NCBI GenBank assembly: GCA_018401565.1
Contig: JAGYKS010000025.1
Location: 310,001 to 374,000, forward strand
Reading direction: 5' to 3'
Source: Acidimicrobiales bacterium
GTDB lineage: Bacteria; Actinomycetota; Acidimicrobiia; Acidimicrobiales; Acidimicrobilacustridaceae
Length of the DNA: 64,000 bases
The notes beneath the pieces were generated by a model. The model did no database searches, had not been told where the DNA came from, and saw only the letters and a program-made list of their open reading frames with translations. Shown piece by piece: positions 37,547-47,484 of this stretch (the stretch's first letter is position 1; the number at the start of each line of letters is the position of its first letter). A program made the translations under genes and the position numbers.

Positions 37547-38518
37547 ATGACCACGCTTGGCTACCAGATTCCGAACTTCGACTACCCGGGCCTGGACCGG
37601 TCCGACGCCTTTGCGGCCACGGTGTCGTCGGCAGTTGCCGCCGAGGCGGCCGGGTTCGACACCGTCATGGTGATGGACCACTTTTACCAACTGCCCGGTC
37701 TGGGTGCTCCCGACAACTCGATGCTGGAGTGCTACACGCTGCTCGGTGCGCTGGCCCAGCACACGTCGAAGGTTCGCCTTGGGGCACTGGTGACCGGCAA
37801 CACCTATCGCAATCCCGCCATTTTGGCCAAGAGCATCACCACCCTCGACCACGTGTCGGGCGGGCGGGCCCAGTTGGGCATCGGCTCAGGCTGGTTCGAA
37901 CTCGAACACGACTCGTTTGGCATCGAGTTCGGCACCTTCACCGACCGGTTCGAGAAGCTCGAAGAGGCCCTGCAGGTCATCCTGCCCATGCTGCGCGGCG
38001 AGCGGCCCACATTCGCCGGCAAGCACTACAACGTGGTGGACGCCATCAACGAACCGGCGCCCCTGTCTCGCATCCCGGTGATGATCGGCGGCAGCGGGGA
38101 GAAAAAGACCCTGCGCATGGTGGCCCAGTACGCCGACCTGGGAAACCTCACCTGTGATCCCGCCGAGGTGCCGCGCAAGCTCGAGGCTCTGGCCGGGCAT
38201 TGCGACCGCCTGGGTCGGGACCGGGGCGAGATCGTGCTGTCGTGGAATCGTTCGGCCTGCATTGCTCCCACCACCGCTGAGGCCGAGGCCGACCGCAACG
38301 CCTTTTTGGCCACCCGGGGGATGGACTACACGTCGCTTCCTGCCGACATCCAGGCCATGATCGACGCTGTGCTGGTGGTGGGCGACGCTGCCACGGTGGG
38401 CGAGAAGTTCGCCGAGTGGAAGGCAACGGGCATCGACGGCTTCACCGTGAGCCTGCCGGCCCAAGGCCACATGCCCGACAAGGTTGCCTTGCTGGGTGAG
38501 GTGCTCAGCGGGGTGTGA
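37547..38518 (+). CDS. LLM-class F420-dependent oxidoreductase
   Basis: This luciferase-like TIM-barrel protein has 323 residues, predicted to use F420 (or FMN). Landmarks: AVAAEAAGFDTVMVMDHFYQLPG, LGALVTGNTYRNPAILAKSITTLDHVSGGRAQLGIGSGWFELEH, and the C-terminal GIDGFTVSLPAQGH. The family includes oxidoreductases of many substrates and no specific one can be named. A GAAGGGG ribosome-binding site lies upstream of the ATG at 37547. It stands alone between the truncated ABC gene and the copper monooxygenase fusion gene. Confidence 0.9.
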   Translation: MTTLGYQIPNFDYPGLDRSDAFAATVSSAVAAEAAGFDTVMVMDHFYQLPGLGAPDNSMLECYTLLGALAQHTSKVRLGALVTGNTYRNPAILAKSITTLDHVSGGRAQLGIGSGWFELEHDSFGIEFGTFTDRFEKLEEALQVILPMLRGERPTFAGKHYNVVDAINEPAPLSRIPVMIGGSGEKKTLRMVAQYADLGNLTCDPAEVPRKLEALAGHCDRLGRDRGEIVLSWNRSACIAPTTAEAEADRNAFLATRGMDYTSLPADIQAMIDAVLVVGDAATVGEKFAEWKATGIDGFTVSLPAQGHMPDKVALLGEVLSGV

Positions 38519-38609
38519 ACGGCGGTCAGTTGGTCGCCCGCAGCGACCACAAGCAGTGTGGTGACAGGCCCCATGCCGTAAGGTTCGCCTGCTGTCGACG
38601 AGGTAACCA

Positions 38610-40690
38610 ATGACACGTGTAGCGAAATACATGACCTCTCGGCCATGGCTGGGTGGCGGGCTGGTTGCTTTGGTGACGCTGGTCGCCGTGGGGGGCTGGT
38701 ACGTCTGGGACCAGGTGAACGTGCCCGACATCACGGTGTCGTACGCCGTGCCCACCGCTCCCCAGCTCGCCGCCGGTGGCTCCAGCCAGACGCTGTACCG
38801 CATCGACCCACTGGAATCGTCGGTGACCTACGCCGTCGACGAGATTCTGGCCGGGTGTCGCGCACCGCCAATGGCTCCACCCAGGGCATTGCCGGTGACC
38901 TTGTCATTGACGATGCCGACCCGTCGGCGTCGGTACTCGGTGAGGTGATGGTCAATGTGCAGCAGCTCACCTCGGATCAGTCGCTGCGGGATCGCCGCAT
39001 CCGCCAGGACTTCTTGGAATCCGGCCACTACCCGCTGGTGCGGTTCGTGCCCGGTGCCATCGACGGGATGCCGGCGTCGATCACCGATGGGGAGGCCTAC
39101 GACATCACCATTGGCGGCCAGCTCACCGTCAAGGAGACCACCGCCCCGGTGGTGCTCAACGCCACCGCAACGCGAACCGGTGACGAGGTGTCGGTGACGG
39201 CGTCGACCACCGTGGCGATGTCCACGTTCGATATCGGGCCCATTGAGCTCATCGGTTTTGTGCGAACCGGTGACGAGGTCACGCTTGATTTTGACCTGAC
39301 CTACGTGGACCCGACCCGTCGCACCATCGCCACCGAGGTGCCGGGACGTTCGGGCACCACGACGGCCACGGCCGGGGGTGGACCGTCGTTTGCCAGCACC
39401 GTGCAGCCGGTGCTGACCAACAGCTGTGCGTCGTGCCACAACGACGGCGGGGTGGGGGCCATGGTGTGGACCCTGGGCACCGCCGCCGATGCGGCAGAGA
39501 TCGCGTCGGGGTTGAGCCTGGTCACCGCATCGCGGTTCATGCCCCCGTGGCCCGCCGGCGATCTGGGCGGCCCGTTTGACCACAATCCCTCGCTGAGTCA
39601 GGACGACATCGACGCCGTGGTGTCGTGGGCCGCCGCCGGTGGGGAACTCGACGTGGACCCGGCCACCCCGATCGTTGCTCCGGTGGTGCCGGGGTCGGGC
39701 CTGACACCCGATGTGGTGATGGCTCTGGCCGAGCCCTATCAGGGCTCCACGCTGGTGCGTAACGACTACCGCTGCTTCATGGTGGATCCCGCCCTGACCG
39801 ACACCACGTGGGTTGCCGGCTACGAGTTCGTCCCCGACCGTGCCGAGGTGGTGCACCACGCTTTGGCGTTCCGGATCCCGGGAAATGAACGGGACCGCAT
39901 TGTGGCCCTTGACGAAGCCGGCGACGGCAGCGGCTGGGATTGCGATGCCGGTGTGGCCATGTCCAACCAGTTCATGGGATGGGCCCCGGGGCAGGACCCC
40001 ACCAAGTTCCCCGACGGCACGGCCATGCGCATGGACGCCGGAGACGTGGTGGTGCTGCAGATCCACTACCACTTCACCCATAGTGCTCCGCTCGACCAGT
40101 CGGCATTGCAGTTCGAGTTGGCCCCGGCGGGGTCGACTCCCATTGAGGTCGGCTACCGCACCTACCTGGCTCCTGCCGAGATCCCGTGTCGAGACGGCAT
40201 CGAGGCTGGTCCGCTGTGCGACCGCGGGGCAGCCATTGCCGACCTGTTTGATCGACTGGGAATGTTCGGTGCCATTCCTGACGCCTTGTTGCGCCAGTGC
40301 GGTAATACGCCAGACGAGTACGCCGCCATGACCAATGGCGTGGCATCAGCGAGCTGTAACCACACCATTCGTCGGGACGTGGACGTGATCGCCGTGTTCG
40401 GCCACATGCACGAAATTGGTGATGCGTTCCGCATGACGCTCAATCCCGGCACCGCCACCGAGCGCATCCTGCTCGACATCCCGGCGTGGGACTTCGGGTG
40501 GCAGCTGAACTACCGGTTCACCGATCCGGTGGCCTTGACTGCCGGCGATGTGATCCGGGTGGAGTGCACCTGGGACCGAGCGCATCTCAAGGTGCCGGAA
40601 AACCGGTACATCACGTGGTCCGAGGGCACCGAGGACGAGATGTGCTACTCGGCACTCACCACGCTGCCGCCGCGGGGCCAGCGCAGCTGA
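38610..40690 (+). CDS. Membrane-anchored YceI - cytochrome c - copper monooxygenase fusion (one frameshift)
   Basis: This three-domain extracytoplasmic protein has about 693 residues. A single N-terminal membrane anchor (LGGGLVALVTLVAVGGWYVW) precedes a YceI-like lipocalin domain (YRIDPLESSVTYAVDE to the FDLTYVDP end). A one-heme cytochrome c follows, with CASCH and the axial Met in RFMPPWPAG. Then comes a PHM/dopamine-beta-monooxygenase-like domain with CuA histidines in VVHHALAF and CuB ligands in IHYHF; FGHMHEIG lies near the end. The frame breaks near 38850-38857 in the first YceI strands. It is probably a copper oxygenase fed with electrons by its own heme and possibly quinone-like lipid; the substrate is unknown. 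Confidence 0.8.
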
Positions 40691-40727
40691 CCGGACGCTG
40701 GCCGGGTGGCGGTCGTAGCCTGTGCAG

Positions 40728-43388
40728 ATGTCGTTGCGTGGGGTGCAGGCTTACCGACCCGGTGGTCGTGGAGTGAGGACGTTGGTGGCGCTGATCTGCT
40801 GCGTGCTGGTGGTGTCGGTCGTGCCTGTGGCGGGAGCCGACCCAACGTCGTCTGGCCAGTTGGTGGAAGGCCAGCCATTGCCGGTGTCAGCGGAGTCGGT
40901 GCCGGCGGAATCGGTGTACGACGAGTCCGACGAGTCCGATGAGTCCGACGTGAACGCAGTGCCTCTGGCGTCGCCGGTCGCACTCCCGGCTCCCGCGCAG
41001 CAGCTGACCGGTGGCGGGGTGCATTCGTGTGCGGTGGATGCCGATGGCATCGTGTCGTGCTGGGGTGGCAACACCGCAGGCCAGGCAGTCCCCCCGTCCG
41101 GACGGTTCGTATCGGTGGCTGCGGGTGGGTCGCACAGTTGTGCGGTGGGCGTGGATGCCACTGTGACGTGTTGGGGCGCCAACACTGCTGGTCAGTCGTC
41201 TCCGCCGGCGGGTTCGTTCACGACGCCGGCTGCGGGTGGGTCGCACAGTTGTGCGGTGGGCGTGGATGACACCGTGACGTGTTGGGGCGCCAACACTGCT
41301 GGTCAGTCGACTCCGCCGGCCGGTTCGTTTGTGTCGGTTACTGCTGGGGAGTCGCACAGTTGTGCGGTGGGTGTGGATGCCACCGTGACGTGTTGGGGCG
41401 CCAACCTTGATGATCAGTCGACTCCGCCAGCGGGATCGTTCGTGTCGGTGTCGGCCGGCGACAATCACACCTGCGCGCTGGGGACCAACGACCGGGTGGT
41501 GTGCTGGGGTGATAACGAGTTCGAACAGCTGTCGGCACCCGCAGAGGCGTTCGAGCAGATCTCATCGGGTTCCAATCATGTGTGCGGCGTGCTTGATTCT
41601 GGGGGCCTGAGATGTTGGGGTGCGGCCATCAACGTGGTCAACAACGTCTTCACCCCGCTACCGGAAGGTCTGTTCACTGAGGTGTTGTCAGGCCGACTGC
41701 ACTCGTGTGGCGCCCGACCCGATGGATCAGTGGTGTGCTGGGGCAGTAACGCGTTTGGTCAGTTTGCGTCGCCATGGTCGGGAACGTTCACCGCCGTGTC
41801 AGCCGGCGCTCGCCACTGGTGCGCGGTCACCACCGATGGCAGCGTGGAGTGCTGGGGCAACAACGACTTCGGCCAATCCACACCTCCAACAACGGGAACA
41901 TTCACCGAGTGTGGCGTCGGGAGCGGCCCACACCTGTGGGTTGCGATCCGATGCCACGGTGGTGTGTTGGGGCAGGAACGTGGAGGGCCAGTCGTCCCCC
42001 CTGACACCCCTGTCGACAACGTTCACCCAGGTATCAGCCGGTCGGTTCAACACCTGTGGTGTGCGCACCGGCGGCACCGTGGTGTGCTGGGGCAACGATG
42101 GCTTTGGTCAACTGGCCGTTCCGTCGGGTTCGTTCACCAGGGTGTCGGTGGGCGGGCTCCACGTGTGCGGAGTGCGCCCCAATCAGACGCTGGCGTGCTG
42201 GGGTTTCAACTCCAACGGCCAGACCAATGCCCCCACCGGTAGGTTCAGCGGGGTGTCAGCGGGTGACGACCACAGCTGTGGTGTGCGCACCGATGGCACC
42301 GTGGTGTGCTGGGGAAGCAACGGCGCCGGGCAGGCCTCGCCCCCGTGGGGCACCTTCACCACTGTGGACAGCGGGGCCACCCGCTCGTGCGGTGTGCGTT
42401 CGGACCAGCAGGTGGTGTGCTGGGGAAGCGATCTCGCCGGTGGCGCAACTCCTCCGGCCGGACCGTTCGCAGCGGTCACCGCCGGTGGCGACAACGCGTG
42501 TGGACTCACCAGCCAGGAAGTCGTGGTGTGCTGGGGTTCTCAGGCATCGCTCAGCGGATCACCCGCTCCCGGGCCGCCCACCAACGTCCGGGCCCGAGTG
42601 GTTGCGGGAAGCGCCACCGTGTCGTGGACACCTCCTGTCGACGATGCCGGGTCGCCGGTCACCGGCTACACCGTGACCGTCTGGCCAGGTGGGGCGGGAT
42701 GCACCTCGGTTGCCCCGGCAACGTCGTGTGGCGTGGCGGGCCTGAGTCAGTCAGCCGCGGTGCGATTCACGGTGACGGCGACCAATGCCCGCGGGTCCTC
42801 GATGCCGTCGGCGGGCACGATTCCGGTGGTGCCGGGTGTGTGTGGGGTGGTTCCGACGGCATTTTCTGACGAGTTGGCCATCCCGAAATTCGCCAAGCGC
42901 GGAGCGTCGTGTCTTTCCGAGCGTGACATCACCACCAACGATCCCTACAACGCCTATGGCGCAGTGAGCCGGGCCCAGATGGCGGCCTTCCTTTGGCGCA
43001 TGGCCGGTTCGCCCCCGTCACCGTCGTCGTGTGGTTTCGCTGACGAATCTTTCATACCGCTGTTCGCCCGTCCCGGGGCGTGCTGGCTGAAGGCCGAGGG
43101 CATCACCACGGTCAATCCTACAATCCGGCCGGGATCGTGAACCGGGGTCAGATGGCCAAGTTCCTGTGGGTGTTTTCTGGCGGGCCCGACAGCGAGTCGG
43201 AATGTGGATTTGTCGACCAGGAGTCGATCCGTCCCGACTTCCGTGAAGGGGCGTGCTGGTTGAAGGCCAACGGCATCACCACCAACAACCCGTACCGCCC
43301 CGTTGCGCAGGTGACCCGTGGCGAGATGGCGGCGTTTTTGTACCGCACCGGAGGGCACAACGCCCAGTGGGTGAGCGTGGCGCCCTGA
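40728..43388 (+). CDS. Secreted RCC1-repeat / fibronectin III / SLH-like protein (two frameshifts)
   Basis: This exported protein has about 886 residues. Signal peptide LVALICCVLVVSVVPVAGA is followed by an acidic Ser/Asp linker (DESDESDESD). Fourteen RCC1-like repeats of about 37 residues follow, each with HSCAV...V.CWG.N and PP.G.F..V.AG, so a Cys pair sits in every blade. Next are a fibronectin III domain (PTNVRARVVAGSATVSWTPP) and three SLH-like repeats with Cys pairs (GACWLKAEGITT). Frame breaks near 41905 and 43117 are compensating in length. The first repeats are nearly identical at the DNA level (41117-41449). It is probably a surface-bound beta-propeller. Confidence 0.82.
41117..41449 (+). 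repeat. Near-identical tandem repeat, 111 bp x 3, in the RCC1 gene
   Basis: Three successive 111-bp units (37 codons) share long perfect stretches such as GTCGCACAGTTGTGCGGTGG at 41129, 41240 and 41351. They are much more alike than later repeats in the same gene, so this block was duplicated or homogenised recently. Confidence 0.88.
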
Positions 43389-43400
43389 GGCCCTGAGCCC

Positions 43401-43466
43401 AGCTCGTCAGGTCAACGCCGAGCCCGTCAGGCCAACGCCGAGCCCGTCAGGCCAGCTCGTCAGGCC
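43401..43466. repeat. Tandem repeat in a convergent gap, 20 bp x 2 and 13 bp x 2
   Basis: Units AGC(T/C)CGTCAGG(T/C)CAACGCCG at 43401-43420 and 43421-43440 are followed by two 13-bp short forms (43441-43453, 43454-43466). They fill the gap between the RCC1 gene and the convergent dioxygenase gene. Confidence 0.88.
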
Positions 43467-43475
43467 AGGGCGTCG

Positions 43476-44339
43476 TCAGGTCACCAGCGGGCGATGACGT
43501 GACACGGGCACGGTGCCGGCCACCGTGGTCCGGTGGAGTTGGCGGCGGAACCCGGCGTAGTCGTTGAGTGCGTTGTGCTGGGTGGAACGGTTGTCCCAAA
43601 TGGCGAGATCGCCAGGCTGCCACCGGTGCCGACACGTGAAACGCACGTCGGTGGTGTGGTTGTGCAACCAGGCCAGGGTGGTCGGGACCTGATCGGGATC
43701 GAGCCCCTGCAGATCCCGCACGTAGCCACGGTTGAAAAACAGCACGTCGCGACCGGTCTCGGGGTGGGTGGTCACCAGCGGATGCAGTTGCTGGTCATTG
43801 GCCGAGTCGTCACACACGATGGACATCGAGGACAGGCCGGAGTGCAGGGCCTGCATCTTGGGGGCGTAGGCGTCACGGGCGGTATGCACGGCGGTCACCG
43901 GGTGCAGCGCCGCCAGGGTGCCGGGGTCGAGAGCGTCGTGGGCGGCCACCATCGATGACCACACCGTGTCGCCTCCCCACGGTGGAACGTCCACGGCATA
44001 CAGCAGGGTGAAGGCTGGCGGTGCGGCCTGGAAGCTGAAGTCACTGTGCCATGCACCACCGAAGTTGAAGGCGTTGCCGTCGGCTGCCTCCTTGAGCACC
44101 ATGATCACTTCGGGATGGTCGGGACCGGGCTCGATGAATGGCGTGTCACCGGGCGGGCCGAAACGGTGACTCAGTTCCACCTGCTCGTGCGGACTCAGGG
44201 ACTGGCCCCGGATGATCACCACCAGGTGTTCACACACCAGGCGCCGCAACTCGGCGAGATCGTGATCGTCGAGCGTGCGGACGTCGCCTACGGTCACCTC
44301 GGCGCCAAGTACGCCCGTGAGGGGTGTGGCCTCAGGCAT
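43476..44339 (-). CDS. TauD/TfdA-family Fe(II)/2-oxoglutarate dioxygenase
   Basis: This 287-residue 2OG oxygenase has the iron motif WHSDFSF (HxD), the distal His in TQHNALND, and the 2OG-binding Arg in RQLHRTTVAG. GDTPFIEP and PPAFTLLYAVDVPPWGGDTVWSSM are typical TauD landmarks. Members hydroxylate taurine, alkylsulfonates, alkyl sulfates or 2,4-D-like acids; the substrate here is not set. ATG at 44339 starts the conserved region at once (VLGAEVTVGDVRTL). It is divergent from a sulfotransferase gene, which hints at organosulfur metabolism but does not prove it. Confidence 0.9.
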   Translation of the reverse strand: MPEATPLTGVLGAEVTVGDVRTLDDHDLAELRRLVCEHLVVIIRGQSLSPHEQVELSHRFGPPGDTPFIEPGPDHPEVIMVLKEAADGNAFNFGGAWHSDFSFQAAPPAFTLLYAVDVPPWGGDTVWSSMVAAHDALDPGTLAALHPVTAVHTARDAYAPKMQALHSGLSSMSIVCDDSANDQQLHPLVTTHPETGRDVLFFNRGYVRDLQGLDPDQVPTTLAWLHNHTTDVRFTCRHRWQPGDLAIWDNRSTQHNALNDYAGFRRQLHRTTVAGTVPVSRHRPLVT

Positions 44340-44557
44340 CACACTCTCCCCAGTGCGTCGAACGCCTGAAGGTCCAGCTCCAGGCATTGCCGAAGTGGGG
44401 GTGATTGACCAACACGTTGCAACACTACCGGGAGCGGTTGCGGCGTAGGGCGTGGACGAGGGCCTGGACCAGGGCGTGGGCCAGAGCACGGGTAGGGGAA
44501 CGGGCCTGCCGTCGGGCCCGAACCTGGGCCTGTCGTTGTTGGTGTGGCAACTACCGT

Positions 44558-45259
44558 ATGACCGTGTTCATCATCGCCAGCACCGGTCGTTGCGGGACCC
44601 AGGCGATCTGCGATGCGTTTGGCCAGTATTCCGACCATCAGGTGCGACACGAGCCCGAGCCGCTGCTGTTGGCCGAGGCCCAACGGGCCCATCTCGGTCG
44701 TTGGCGGTACTCACCCACCTACGTGCGGCGGATGTTGGGTTTCCGCAGGCTCGACGGTGACCGCTACGGCGAGTCGGTGCGATGTCCGACCTTGGTGGGT
44801 GACATCGCCAGGGTCGCCCCCGGGTCGAGGCTGGTGGTGTTGTTCAGGAGTCCGTCGGGCTACGTGGCCTCAGCCTGGAGCCGGGGAGTGATGCGTAAGG
44901 GCGACCAGTGGGACCAATGGCGGATCCTGCCGCCTGACGCTGCTGGCCGCGGTGTGGTTGACCTCATCGGTCTTCACTACGCCGAGGTGAACCAGATTCT
45001 GGCTGACACGGTGGCGTCCCTTGGCGACCGGGCCACGGTGGTGGAGGTGGGTGACCTTGATGCCGTGGTTGACCAGGTGGCGGCGTTTGCCGGCATTGGC
45101 ATCACCGACCGCCAGGCCATGAGCGACCTGCTGGCCCAACGCCCCAACGCCGGTCCGTCAGGACCATGGGGTGACGCGGCGGCCGGGCCGATGTCTGACG
45201 ATGTGGCGTCGCGCGCCAACGACGCTTACCTGCGTCTGCAGGCGTTGGCCGGGCCCTGA
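44558..45259 (+). CDS. Sulfotransferase-like P-loop protein
   Basis: This 233-residue protein starts MTVFIIASTGRCGTQAICDAF, the phosphosulfate-binding loop of PAPS-dependent sulfotransferases. RLVVLFRSPSGYVASAWS is the matching 3'-phosphate-binding segment with Arg and Ser. The remaining helical part (VDLIGLHYAEVNQIL) fits the family. The acceptor is unknown. An in-frame open stretch from 44405 is a low-complexity Arg/Ala sequence and is not counted as coding. The upstream 218 bp holds degenerate GGGC-CTGG repeats and no gene. Confidence 0.8.
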   Translation: MTVFIIASTGRCGTQAICDAFGQYSDHQVRHEPEPLLLAEAQRAHLGRWRYSPTYVRRMLGFRRLDGDRYGESVRCPTLVGDIARVAPGSRLVVLFRSPSGYVASAWSRGVMRKGDQWDQWRILPPDAAGRGVVDLIGLHYAEVNQILADTVASLGDRATVVEVGDLDAVVDQVAAFAGIGITDRQAMSDLLAQRPNAGPSGPWGDAAAGPMSDDVASRANDAYLRLQALAGP

Positions 45260-45349
45260 GCAGTTGGCGGCCGCGTCAGCCGAGCGAGCGCTGCAGCTGG
45301 CGGCCGCTGCAGTTGAGGGGCCGGTCTGCAATCGGTGACCCCAGCTGGT

Positions 45350-47320
45350 TCAGGGCCGGTCAGCGGTGACGGTGCTGCCGTCGTCGCCGACCAGACCCTC
45401 GGCGATGGCGATGGCAGTGGCCGCCACCCGCCCGCCAACTCCCAGCTTGCGGTAAATGGTGATGGTGTCTCGCCGCACCGTGGCCAGGCTGTAGGCCAAC
45501 TGGTTGGCGATGTCGGGGTTGGTCTGGCCCTGGGCCAACAGTTGCAAAACGGTGCGCTCGCGTTCGGTGAGCGACTTGAGACGTGCCGACTCCACCTGGC
45601 TGCCCGGGGATTGGGGTTCGACACCAATCTCGGCCCACAGCGCCTGAGCCCGCTGGAGGCTGCGCCGATCATGCAGTCGTTCGGCAGCAAAGGCAGCCTC
45701 AGCCACCAGAGGACGGGCAACGTCGGTGTCACCCACGGCGTGGTGGAGTTCGGCCAGGGTCAACGACACCGGGCCAACACACCACCAGCCATTGGAATCC
45801 ACTGCGATGTGGTGGCTCCACGGGGTCAGCCTGGTGATGAGTTGCCGCATTGGTTCCTCGTCACCAATGTCGATGGCAGCACGAGCAGCCAGCACAGCCA
45901 TGAGCAGCAGGCTGGACTCGTCATCCATCCAGCGCATGGTCACGGCCAGGTCCCGACGGGCGTGGTCGAACTGCCCAGTGCGGGCCAGACCCATGGCATT
46001 GCATACCCGCCCCACCAAACCTGCCAGCAGCGGATGGTCGGCAGCCATGCACAGCCCGGCGATCTCGTCGTGGTCGTCTCGGGCCAGAACCAGCTGGGAG
46101 GTGAACACCAGTTCTGCAGACAGGGTTCCCGGGAGGTTGGCCGCCTGGCCGATACGCAGCGCCTCAGCCTGGTGGGCGGTGGCTTCCGCGGTGTCGCCAG
46201 TCATCAGGGCCCGACCGGCCTGAAGCGCATGGGAGTACCACAACGCCCGGGGTATGCGGGAGCGTTCAGCAGCCCAACGGGCGATGGTGACGGTGCGATC
46301 CAGGCTGACCACGTCGCAACGTTCGATGGCGTCGACGGCAGCCCAGGTGCACGCCTGCACCAGCCGGTCGGGTTGCCCCAGCCCCTGGGCCAGCTCGATG
46401 GCCTCCTGGCTGGCCTCGGTGCGGCGGGCCAGCCATGCCGGACCGGTGTGGGTGGTGCGCCAGGCGAGCAACGCCAGCAACTCGGCGTCGTCGTCGCAAT
46501 CTGTGGCCAGGATCAGCGCTTGGTCGGCCAACGGCTGGGCCACCGAGGCCTGGGTAACCCAGCCGATCTGCGAGGTGACCCCGGGGTCGGCCGGTACCCG
46601 GATCGACAACATGGCCCGGGTGGCGGTGAGACGAGCCCGGTCACCGTCGTCACTGACCAGCCGTTCGCTGCGCGACACCATCCGGTGGGCGTTGTCGTCG
46701 CCGAAACGCCACCCCGGTGGGGTGCTGTGATCAACGGCGATGGTGGTCATGAGGGACGCGTCACCGGCAGCCTCGGCCAGGTCAAAGGCCCGAACCCGGA
46801 GGGTGCCGGCGGTGACGGTGTCGCCGATGAACTCGGCACCTTCGGCCCAGTTGACCAGCCGACGGGCCCGCTGGATCGACGAGCGCTCGGGGTCCAGGCC
46901 ATCGGCTTCGGCAAAGAGGTCAACGGCCTGGGCGAAGTCCCCGTCAGCCATCACGGCGCCAGCAGCGGCATCGATGATTGCCACAAGCTCGGCGTGGCTG
47001 ACCACACCGGCAGCCCGTCGCGCCAGCACGATGGCCTTGAGCTGCTCGGTGGCACTGCCCCGGGCGTAGTAGCGGGCTGCCGCTGCGTGAATGGCGGCGT
47101 ATCGATCGGGGGACAGCTCGTCGACCAGGTCAGCCGCCGCCTCAGCATTGAGTTGCCCGCGCCGGATGATTCCGGCGGCGACAGCGTCATCGTGGATGCG
47201 CACGGCCATCTCAGGGGGTATCGCTGCGGCTGCACTCATGGCGGCAACCGTGAGGTCATCAATCAGCGCCGCCGCGCCCAGTACCTCTTTCCATTGGGAA
47301 TCCCTGAAATCAGCGTCCAC
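45350..47320 (-). CDS. LuxR-family regulator with long helical-repeat sensor region
   Basis: This 656-residue protein has a C-terminal LuxR-type DNA-binding domain (LTERERTVLQLLAQGQTNPDIANQLAYSLATVRRDTITIYRKLGV). Nearly all of the rest is alpha-helical with TPR-like pairs (ELAQGLGQPDRLVQACTWAA, AEALRIGQAANL). No P-loop ATPase is present, unlike full-length LAL regulators, so only the C-terminal part of that architecture is kept. GTG at 47320 is chosen because AGGAG lies five bases upstream; the frame is open a little further. It is divergent from a TetR gene across a short gap with a 9-bp repeat. Confidence 0.83.
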   Translation of the reverse strand: MDADFRDSQWKEVLGAAALIDDLTVAAMSAAAAIPPEMAVRIHDDAVAAGIIRRGQLNAEAAADLVDELSPDRYAAIHAAAARYYARGSATEQLKAIVLARRAAGVVSHAELVAIIDAAAGAVMADGDFAQAVDLFAEADGLDPERSSIQRARRLVNWAEGAEFIGDTVTAGTLRVRAFDLAEAAGDASLMTTIAVDHSTPPGWRFGDDNAHRMVSRSERLVSDDGDRARLTATRAMLSIRVPADPGVTSQIGWVTQASVAQPLADQALILATDCDDDAELLALLAWRTTHTGPAWLARRTEASQEAIELAQGLGQPDRLVQACTWAAVDAIERCDVVSLDRTVTIARWAAERSRIPRALWYSHALQAGRALMTGDTAEATAHQAEALRIGQAANLPGTLSAELVFTSQLVLARDDHDEIAGLCMAADHPLLAGLVGRVCNAMGLARTGQFDHARRDLAVTMRWMDDESSLLLMAVLAARAAIDIGDEEPMRQLITRLTPWSHHIAVDSNGWWCVGPVSLTLAELHHAVGDTDVARPLVAEAAFAAERLHDRRSLQRAQALWAEIGVEPQSPGSQVESARLKSLTERERTVLQLLAQGQTNPDIANQLAYSLATVRRDTITIYRKLGVGGRVAATAIAIAEGLVGDDGSTVTADRP

Positions 47321-47390
47321 AACAACTCCTAACCACAGCACCACGTACTCCGCCGGGTACCCACGATAGGGCACCGGTGCTTGTCTGTCC

Positions 47391-47425
47391 TGTTGCCCTG
47401 TTGCCCCTGTTGCCCCTGTTGCCCC
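47391..47425. repeat. Tandem repeat, 9 bp x 4, between divergent regulators
   Basis: TGTTGCCC followed by three TGTTGCCCC units at 47399, 47408 and 47417, in the divergent gap between the LuxR- and TetR-type regulator genes. Confidence 0.9.
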
Positions 47426-47470
47426 TGCGCCCGGGCGTTCAGGGGTCGCAGGGTGTTGCGAGTACCTCTG

Positions 47471-47476
47471 TATAGG
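47471..47476 (+). promoter_or_regulatory. Possible -10 element of the TetR gene
   Basis: TGTATAGG supplies a TATAGG hexamer nine bases before the ATG at 47485, which would give a nearly leaderless transcript. No good -35 is seen at normal spacing. Confidence 0.3.
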
Positions 47477-47484
47477 GTGGGATC

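Noticed and set aside
38828-40081. 417-residue open frame on the minus strand
   Set aside because: It mirrors the copper monooxygenase fusion and has no recognisable domain.
44405-44557. N-terminal extension of the sulfotransferase
   Set aside because: The in-frame upstream part is low-complexity Arg/Ala sequence from degenerate repeats. The family P-loop begins directly at the ATG at 44558.
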